Part shown: positions 56,387-64,000 of the stretch, piece by piece | Position numbering within the stretch: position 1 is the first letter of the stretch | How the letters are laid out: each line of letters starts with the position of its first letter | NCBI GenBank assembly: GCA_036426205.1 | Contig: WSYH01001245.1 | Span: 1 to 64,000, forward strand | Length of the DNA: 64,000 nt | Source of the DNA: Ascaphus truei | Lineage: Eukaryota > Chordata > Amphibia > Anura > Ascaphidae | Direction of reading: 5' to 3' | The notes under the pieces: generated by a model | The model's input: only the letters and a program-made list of their open reading frames with translations | What the model was told of the DNA's origin: nothing | The model's database searches: none | Position numbers and translations under genes: made by a program

Positions 56387-58382
56387 TGTAGCCCGAGGTA
56401 TATTTTTGCTTCTGGCCACCCCTCCCGCTTACCGGTGGTCGCGGGTGCCGCGGAGGTTGCGAGGACCGCGCAGTAGCCGAGGGTGGGGGCCAGTGCAGGG
56501 AGAGAGCGATGGCGAGGTGAGGAGGTTGACGGGCGGGCTCGGGCCGTAGACTAAGAGCGAATCGCGTTGAGCCACCGGCTCGGCGGCAGGAGAGAGTGCG
56601 CCGCATTGCGCATAGGGTTCGGCCATGCGCAGGACGAAAGAGAGGGGCTGTAGGATCCCCAGGCTAGGGAGAGATCACGGAGGGCAGGAACAGAGTAGAG
56701 GGAGTGTGGCGGCCATTAGGGGTGTTCGCGGCATGCGCAGGGCAAGTGCCACGGCCCCCCCAATGCTTTAGCAGCCCTGGGAATACAACTCCCAGGGCAT
56801 AGGAGACAAAGGTCAGGTGCTCCTTGCGGCCAATAGGGCTGGAGGAAGCTCAGCCCGGGAATATAGATACATTTCCCGGGCTCTTGCATGCGTTCAGTCA
56901 GGCAGAGCAGGAGGAAGGAGTAGGAAGGGTGCAGGTGAGCGCGTGGCTCCGGCATCAGGTTAAGGGTTCGACATTAGATGACCACAGGGGGATCCATTCC
57001 CGGGTAAGGTAGGGGGTAAACTGAAAGAGGTACTCGCCTGGATTGGACGCGGGAGAAGGAAGGAGGCGGGAAGCATAGGTAGAATGCAGGGAGTTTGCTC
57101 GGCGGGCCGGATAAATGTGTGCGAGGGGGGGAGGGTGCTAGGGAGTTGGGGGGGTGGAAGGACGGGGGGAGAGAGAGGAGGAGGGATGAGGGTAGGGGGG
57201 GAAGAAGGGCGTGGATATGAAGGGAAAGGGAGGAGGAGTGGAAGAGGAAACAGGAGGAGGAGGGGAGGGGGGACAAGAGTGGGAGGGGGGTGAGTGGAAA
57301 GTGTATGGGGGGGGGGTGGGGGAAGGAACGGGGAGGAGAGGGCAGAAGGGAGTGAGGGCAGGGGTAGGGGAAAGGGATGGGTGTGTGAGTTTGTGAGTGT
57401 GATAAAGGAAGGCTGAAAGTGTTGTAGTGAAGGTTGGCGAGGTGTGTGAGGCCTGATGGATGAGCAGATTACGTTGAGATGGGTCGCTAGGGGAAGGGGA
57501 GGTTATTTTCCCACAGCCTAGGAGTTTCCTCCAAAGGGCAATCGCTAGGTTGCGGTTTTCTCAGGGACAGCCCGTAGGTTAAGGGGTGCTGTCATTCGTA
57601 GTCGGTGGGTATTGATAGGAAGGCGGTTGTGTTCCACGTGGTTGGTATGCCGATGTGTTTCATTGGGTTTTGCAAGGTTCCCGTGAAGCGGTGGGACCCT
57701 CGTTGGGTAGCGACCGGCAGGAAGTACATGAGATTAAGGAGAGAAAGGAAAATGGGAGGCAACATGGAGAAAGTAGAAGGTGGGTGGATTGTTGGGGTGG
57801 GGTGTGTAGGGGAGTGTCGGCCGAGAAGTCGGAAGTGCTAGGGAAAGGTTCTTCATATTCTAAGTGCACAAAGACTGGGCAACTAGGCTTAAATGTGACT
57901 GGCAATCACAACGACCTTTCGTAGGAGGACGAGACATGGGGATGTGGGGCTGATAACGGACCCGGGTGGGGTAAAAAGACATTAGGGTTGGTGATGCGGG
58001 GAGGAGCATAGTGGTGGATGGTGTATTAGTACAAGGGTGATATGTGTGTTAGTAGTTCAAGTAAAGAGTAAGTATGTTATATATAAGGTGAGTGAGATTT
58101 CTAACTAGGGCTATCTTTTACTAAAGGAGGAGGATCTGGGTAAGGGGGAGGCGCTTGCCAACCAAGTTAAAGGGTAAGGGTTCCACAGGCTCCCAGTACC
58201 GGAGTAGGCATCAGATGTGGACGTGAGCAGCACAAGGATAGTGCGAGATGTGAGTGAGATACCAGTCAGTCCCCTTAGAGCAGGTGTGTTGCAGGGAGAG
58301 GAAGAAAAGGGACCGGTATTTTAGACGACACTGAGGGGCCAATGTGTATTGGGTGGGTCCGACGGTGCACAAAAAGGCTAAA
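56387..58382 (+). repeat. Upstream LTR, about 2 kb
   Basis: Begins TGTAGCCC and ends near CACAAAAAGGCTA, where the partner LTR ends CACAAAAAGGGCTACA. Blocks shared in the same order with about 61460-63231 include GGCTAGGGAGAGATCA, 'CAGGTGCTCC.TGCGGCC', GGAAGCTCAG, GGCAGAGCAG and GGTAAGGGTT. A TATA-like AATATAGATA (56859-56868) sits at the expected U3/R border. GC-rich, with a long purine-rich part at 57050-57420. Confidence 0.65.
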
Positions 58383-58823
58383 TATGAGGAGCTGCTGATG
58401 GGATCAGAGCCTGGGGTGCCCGAGATAAAGGGTTTGTTGATAAATTGGTGTCATAGTTTTGTTAAGCAAATGGTGGGGAAGCCTCAAGGAGGAGGGAATG
58501 GGAGGAAAGACAGTGCTAAGGTACCAGGGGGTCCAGAGGTGGGCAAAGGGAAAAAGTGCAAACATTCCTCCAGGACTGGCGGGAAAACCGAGCCCCGCCC
58601 CCACCCTGTGATACTACGTACAGAGATGCACACTTCCCTGGAAGGAGACGATGGACACAGAGAAATTGCTCGCCGTTCATATGATCCTGGCCAGACCAAG
58701 CGCTGTGGGAGGTATCCTTTTGTTGTGTCCAGGTACAAGTACAACCATTGGGAGTGTATGGCGGTAGGTATGGACCTTAACGTGTTGGCAGAAGGTGGGT
58801 GCATGGCTGAGGATATATATTGA
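58344..58823 (+). CDS. Unrecognised 159-codon ORF at the LTR/interior joint
   Basis: It begins in the LTR end and runs into the interior. The product is basic, Gly/Lys-rich in the middle, with no motif I know (not a gag zinc knuckle). It may be chance or the relic of a leader protein. Confidence 0.2.
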   Translation: MYWVGPTVHKKAKYEELLMGSEPGVPEIKGLLINWCHSFVKQMVGKPQGGGNGRKDSAKVPGGPEVGKGKKCKHSSRTGGKTEPRPHPVILRTEMHTSLEGDDGHREIARRSYDPGQTKRCGRYPFVVSRYKYNHWECMAVGMDLNVLAEGGCMAEDIY

Positions 58824-61400
58824 GGAGAGTAAAAAATAAATGCGGTTGGAAGACACGAATCAGAGGGAGGGGGGGCCTAGATGTTTTGTAAACAAGGGGG
58901 ATTGAATGACTGTCTTGTAAGGTGGTGGGGCGGTATTGTGGCTTACTGCAGTGGTACCACCCATGAACCAAAATGCATGAAGACTACAGAAGAGCGAAGA
59001 CGGAACAGAGTGGGAGGGACACATAGGTGTGTAGAAATGGAGGGTCCTTCCCCGGAGGAAGAAGAAAGGGGTGAGAGAGAAGGAAGAGACAGGAGGAAGA
59101 AATAGAATGACAGGGGGATACACCGCATGTGATGGCTGGCGGGCGACAGGAATGATGAAGTTGTGCTAGGTTGTCCCTCCCTTGCCAAATAAGCTTGCAG
59201 TCGGGGAGAGAAGCCATGTTGTCGCAGTATTGACGCTAGATCAAGAACGTGAGTGTGGATGGAGCAACTGAAGTATCCAGTGTTTTATGACAAATTGTGC
59301 CGGTCTAGGAGGGCGACTGGGGGGGGCCTCGCTGTGAGTTGTTGCGGGGACTGGTCTTACAGCCTATCTGCCCCAGGCGGCTGAGAACCAGTCGGGAGAT
59401 GAAGAAGAGGAGGAGCACGGACCTCTCTCTGCAGTTAAGTGGGTGTCCCCAGTCTGTGTCTACTTCCAGAGGCGCCGGACCCGTGGGTCCAGACCACGTG
59501 GCGACCCTCATGCAAATGGGGAAGTGCAAATGGAGGAAATTAGGAAGGGGGAGGGAAAAGGAGGATACGGTTGCTGGGGGTCGGAGAAGGGCAGGGAGAC
59601 AAGAGAGGAGCGACCGGGGAACTACTAGAGGGGCGGAAGGGAGGATGGCGCCAGAAGTGATCGAAAAGGCGACTTTGGCGGGGGGGTAAGATGAAGAGGA
59701 CAGGACAGGGAAAAGGAGGAGAGGGAGGGATCGTCGCCACCGGTGGCGCCTGCTGTGTGGTGTCTTCCGGGGGTGGGAGGGATAGGTGGAGAAAAATTGG
59801 GAGATCAGGGGTATAAGAGAAGGAGGGAGGAGGCCGAGAGCGAAGAGGAAGAAGAGGAGGGGCAAGAAAGTTAAAATTGAGGGGAGGAGATAGATAAAGT
59901 TTCGAGGGGGAGAGGGGAAAGAGAATGGTGAACTTTAAGAGGAAGAAGGAACAAAAAGGAAAAGCAGTAAAAATGACGACAGGAAAGGTTAAGTTGGAGC
60001 CTAGGGTAATGTGGGGGGGGAAAAAAAAAACGTGGGAGAGGAGCGGGTTGAACTATTGAGATGGTAAGAGGCAGGCGTTATTTTTGTCCTACGAGCGTGA
60101 GGGTGTGATGCGCCGCCGGCGGACCACTCAGTGAGGTCCAACCGAGAGCGGAGCCGTTCACAATGGAATCGCAGACAATGATGGGGGTAAAGTGGGGGAA
60201 CTGCAACACTGAAAAAGACGGACTGATATCAACGAGCGGTCACAAGACGGTCCAGCGATGGGATCGTACATGCCGATACCGACCCGGGGTAAGTGGAATG
60301 CACCGAGGGGGTGTGCGGGTGATGTGAGATACCCGGTGCATGCGTGGAGCCTGGGTGAATCAGAGGTGGTCCGGTTCGGGCGATGGGGCTCAACCCTCGG
60401 CTCGCGCGTCATGGTGGAGGGGTCTCCCACAGAAGATCTCTGCGGAGCGTGGAACGGAATCCGACCCAAGAAAAGGGGAATCCGGTGGTTGTTGTCGCGG
60501 ACCGGAAGGCGACCTCATACTCCTGTCGAGAGGAAGTCTCCAAAACGGAAGACCCGAAGAAGAGAGAGACAGAAAGATAGCATGGTGACACGTTTCCGGG
60601 ATGAAGGTCACCGTTTTTATAAGGATTGTTGGGAGCGACAAAGACTCTGTTGATACCGCTCTGGTGTTGTAGGGCCTCTTCCCAGGATGAGAGATGGAGA
60701 GCGATGTTCGCCAGATGTGGTGGATCGAGGAGGAAAGAGATGAGGGCCTCTCGTCTCCCAGTGTACGAAGCGGGCGGGATAGGCGATACCGGACGGAAGA
60801 AGGGTGGCATGAGAGATACCCAGGACCCCGTACTATTTTTTCTCGAGGAGGAAGGGGGTTTTTTGCAAGGGGCAGGTCTAGAGTTTCCAAAAGAATAAGG
60901 AAGGAGTCAAGGAGGGGATACCTCAAAAAATTGTTAGGGGCACTCCCAATATGAGAATAGTTTTGGCCTCGGGTTGATCCATATGCAGTGAATTGATGAT
61001 TGAAATGCAGCTACAGTGACGTTGTGATTATGCATGATATGGGGCGAGGGGATGGAGAGAAGAGAGAGGGGGGGGGGCGAAAAACGAGATTGGGAGGGGG
61101 AGGGGCGGAGGGAGGGAGATGTAGATAGAAGGATAGGGGAGAATGTACCCGAGGGATATGTGTTGAGGGGGAGGGAAACAATCTCCGCGGTACAGGGAGG
61201 GGGGGGGGTATCGCGAGGGGGCCGAAGGGAGGTTGGAGACGGACCGGCGGGAATCGCGAGCGGGATGGGGGCCGTGCAGGGGGAGCAGAGCGTTCGAGGT
61301 GCAGGCGGAGATGCAGGGGGCGCGATCGGGGAAGTAGCGCAGGGAGCATGAGATAGATGTGATTAAAAAGGATAGGGCGGAAAGGAGGAGGAGTGAGCCG
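58824..61400 (+). other. Purine-rich interior of the LTR element
   Basis: The plus strand is rich in G and A (for example 59520-59720, 59840-60000, 61030-61330). Frames on either strand are low-complexity (Arg/Gly/Glu or Pro/Ser/Leu) and I do not take them as genes. Confidence 0.5.
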
Positions 61401-63231
61401 GGACTTGAGCCGCATAGGTGAGGAGAACAATGCCAGGGGATCCGGAAATCGCGCGGGGGTTTATTAGGATACCCACAGGCTAGGGAGAGATCAAGCAGAG
61501 GATGGGGCGGAATGTCAGGAGAGAGAAGTTAGGAGGGGTTGGGGTGGCGGCCCATTAGGGAGTTCGCGACATGCCAGGGCAAGTGGTGGTGCGCACGCGG
61601 CGCCCAAAGTGCGTTAGGCAGCCCCTGGGACGAAAACCACAGGAGGCCATTAGGGAGACAAGTCAGGTGCTCCCTGCGGCCAAATAGGGCTGGGAGGAAG
61701 CTCAGACGGGATATTAGATACAATTTCGGCGTTGAAATGCGTCAGTCCAGGCAGAGCAGAGGAAGCGAGTAGGAGGGAGGAGGGGAGAGCGCAGAGTGGA
61801 CTCAGGCATCAAGGGTAAGGGTTATCAGCACTAATCACCCAGGGGCAGGCCCCGAATTAACCGGGTTAAGGGTAGGGGTGGGTCACTGAGCGGGAACGCC
61901 CTTAGATAGGAGGGAATGGGGAGAGCGAGTTGAGAACAGGGAGGGACGAGGTGCACATTGAAGGAGATGTGGGATATGGAAGTTGAGCTGGTTTGGCAGG
62001 GCGCAGAGGAGAGAGTGATTGGGAGGGAAGATCAAGGGGTCAAAGAGGAAAGGGGTGGGGTTGCGTATGTTGTGATTAGAAGGGGACTTGATGCGGGACT
62101 GAAAGGGTGGATGTGGGTGAAGATGAGAGTTGGGTGTGGTAGGATCTGCCTGGCTGTGCGCGAGTGCGTGCACGTGTGGGGTGCAAGGGTGGTGAATCCA
62201 TGCAGCTGACAGTTGGTGTAAGCTGAATGTTGGCGCACGGTGTGTTAGGCTGACTAGGATTAGCAAGAACAGTTGAGACTGGGTCTGGGGAAGGGGGGCG
62301 GTTATTTCCACCAGGCCCTAGGAGTTTCCCCAAGCCATTCTAGGTGTGGTTCGTTTCTAAGGAAGGCCACTAGGTTAGGGTTGCTGTCACTCTAGTAGTC
62401 GGTATTGATGAGAAGGGGGGCGTTGCTGTTCGCCCGTGGTTGGTTTGCCGTGTTTCGGTTGCCGTTCCTGCGTGCACCACGCGGTGGGACCACGCGTAAT
62501 GGGGTCACCCGAGCAGGAGTACCTGTACGAGATGAGGAAGTCACCGCACCTTTGGAGGCGGGTTCTGAGCCCTTATATAGAAGTTTAAAGTGTTGATATC
62601 GTGTGCGGTCCCGAGCAATCGGGTGAGTGTCGGAAGTATCTTCCATATTCTAATGTGCAAAACCACTGGGCCCTCCTAGCTAAAGGAGTAATGACTGCGC
62701 CGTACACCCACGACTTTCGAGGAGGACGAGACATTGGTTGTTGGGGGATCCAGGACACTGGGTGGGGTACACCAGACCTTGGGTGTGATGTGAAGCGGGT
62801 AGAGCATCTGGTTATGCCGTGTATGCTATATGTATTTGTTTTATGTGTGTTAAGTAAAGAGGTTAGTATTGTTATCAAAGTGTTATGGTATTTCTACTCA
62901 GGGCGTATCTTTCTCTTTCTAACGGGGGATCCTGGGAGGTAATGGGTGAGGCGCGCACGAGTGCACACCAAGTTAGGGGGTAAGGGTGATTTATCCCCAG
63001 AGGCTCACACAGATCCGGAGGCTCAGATCCCTGGAGCCCCACACCGTTGATGCAGTATCAGTCCCTGAGTCAGGTGCTAGTTGAGAAGTGACGATAGACC
63101 AGGTGGCCATGTGATTATTGGTGGTAGCGTTTCAAAAGTGGCTCTATCTGTGAATAGTGCTTAAGGTATCTATTTACCGGTAGCACAGTGGAATGTATGG
63201 GGTGGGTCAGCAGGTCACAAAAAGGGCTACA
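61400..63231 (+). repeat. Downstream LTR, indel-rich
   Basis: Parallel to 56640-58382 but with many small indels. It ends CACAAAAAGGGCTACA at 63231. Also the mirror of 54424-55612. The 5' boundary is uncertain. Confidence 0.6.
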
Positions 63232-64000
63232 CATTATATATATATAGATATATAAGTAGAAGCCTAGGCAGAAAAAATGAAGGGAGAGGAAAGAAGAAGA
63301 GGGGGAGGGGGGGGAGAAAAATATCATAGGGCAGTTATCATATATATCAAATAAAAAGATCACTTTGAGCACATAACGTCTTAGGCCGCGCTTAGTGCGC
63401 GGCCCAATAGGCGAAGGCGAAGTTATAATTAACTTTCGGCGACGTCGCTTGACAACCTGGCCATTGATTGGTTCAGAGGCTGTCACAGTGAGCGACAGTC
63501 TCTGAAAAATCTAATTTTATCAGCTTCCAAATTTTGGTTTGGCCGCCGTCGCTGCGTCGTGCTTGCGAAGGCGGGAAGAGCTTTTGTTTTCAGGCGACGT
63601 CGCGTCGCGGCACTTAAGTGGCTGCCTTAGGCAGTCCTGCGACCCTGCCTCACCATTATCCCAGCATACAGTGCTTCCACTGCAGCAAGGGATTCTGGGA
63701 AATTACAATGCAAATGAGCCAACAGCTGTGTCAACCTTTGTCTGAAAAACCCATTCTACATTGAGCCATATAGCTAATGCTCGCTGTTTAACACAGCTTA
63801 AAGCACAGCATGGCCTGGCTGACCTCCTACCCTTAACACATTAAGCGAGCACCATATTGTTTAATAAACAAGGTGATGCTCATGACCTGGGGGAGAGAGA
63901 GCAGAGGAGAGCTGACAGAGAGACGAGAGAATGACAGACAGAGACAGAGAAGAGCAGAGCAGAGAGGAAGAAGAGAGACAGAAGAGCAGAGATAGAGAGA
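63232..64000. repeat. Right arm of the second inverted repeat, outer part
   Basis: Reverse complement of 53640-54420: TA tract, AGATCACTT, Harbinger-like MITE 63384-63626, TTTAATAAACAAGGTGATGCTC block (63859-63880) and a GA-rich tract to the window end. Confidence 0.8.

Larger units (their letters stand above)
56387..63231 (+). mobile_element. Probable non-autonomous LTR retrotransposon
   Basis: Two direct LTR-like copies of about 2 kb flank a 3 kb interior (58383-61400). The interior shows no gag, protease, RT or integrase motif on either strand. The frames present are short or due to purine bias. This fits a large LTR-derived element dependent on a partner. LTR family blocks link it to the gypsy LTRs at 13690 and 52930. 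The 3' LTR's exact start and a target duplication could not be confirmed. Confidence 0.55.
53640..64000. repeat. Second large inverted repeat
   Basis: 53640-55610 and 61800-64000 are reverse complements: microsatellite, AGCATCACCTTGTTTATTAAAC block, Harbinger-like MITE, (TA)n, and LTR. The right arm has more indels. The unpaired centre (55610-61800) holds one full LTR and the interior of an LTR element. The right arm runs out of the window. Confidence 0.85.

Noticed and set aside
57000..62330. Many frames of 80-186 codons on both strands
   Set aside because: They follow the purine bias (Gly/Arg/Glu on plus, Pro/Ser/Leu on minus), with no motifs or consistent starts.

Overview
The window looks like a transposon-rich vertebrate genome, most likely an amphibian (probably a frog). 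I infer this from its mobile elements: L1-clade, L2/CR1-type and DIRS retrotransposons, Penelope-like elements with GIY-YIG domains, Ty3/gypsy relics, hAT and Harbinger-like MITEs, and a short repeat tail ending in the familiar amphibian '...CTACTATGTAACTATGTAAC' form. No bacterial operons, CRISPR arrays or origins are present. Only two host genes can be named: CSKMT (METTL12), the mitochondrial citrate synthase lysine methyltransferase, whose main coding exon is 50895-51574 (+), and the first exon of DMAC1 (TMEM261), a complex I assembly factor, at 52410-52599 (+). A third possible host exon, unidentified, lies at 40392-40534.

Layout. 1-290: end of a hAT element. 290-870: Penelope-like (PLE) fragment. 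1316-5040: nearly full-length L1-type ORF2 with one homopolymer frameshift. 5050-16020: a huge imperfect palindrome of about 11 kb whose arms carry mirrored copies of an L1 tail, PLE pieces, a Ty3/gypsy pol remnant plus LTR, and a PLE reverse transcriptase. The loop is a copy of the C-terminal end of the upstream L1. 16020-17740: rest of the right-hand PLE with a hammerhead-like motif. 17740-24860: AT-rich DNA with ribozyme-like repeats, a foldback element with a GACCGGCCGGTC palindrome, and an LTR. 24860-26420: decayed DIRS element (-). 27918-40560: an 8.4 kb segment and a shorter, cleaner 4.2 kb tandem copy of it, both with an L2-type LINE and flanking repeats. 41240-47500: L2 fragment, a ribozyme-bearing element with lamin-like coiled-coil sequence, a CCAAT/CRE module, a solo LTR with a target-site duplication, and hairpin repeats. 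49200-50760: second GACCGGCCGGTC foldback element. 50895-52600: the two mitochondrial genes. 52930-64000: LTR-derived sequence arranged as a second large inverted repeat around a probable non-autonomous LTR element with 2 kb LTRs and a purine-rich interior.

The two genes lie head to tail about 0.8 kb apart, and both act in mitochondria. Upstream of DMAC1 are five tandem TTCCGG/GGAAGG (ETS/GABP-type) modules. Nothing else forms an operon or pathway.

In all three large duplications one copy is much richer in single-base indels than its partner. That pattern is typical of uncorrected long-read sequence, missed-adapter fold-back reads or unmerged haplotypes. The palindromes and the tandem copy should therefore be checked as possible assembly artefacts before any biological reading. 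The clearest signals that do not depend on this are the hammerhead-like ribozyme motifs, the foldback elements sharing a 12-bp palindrome, and the ETS array.
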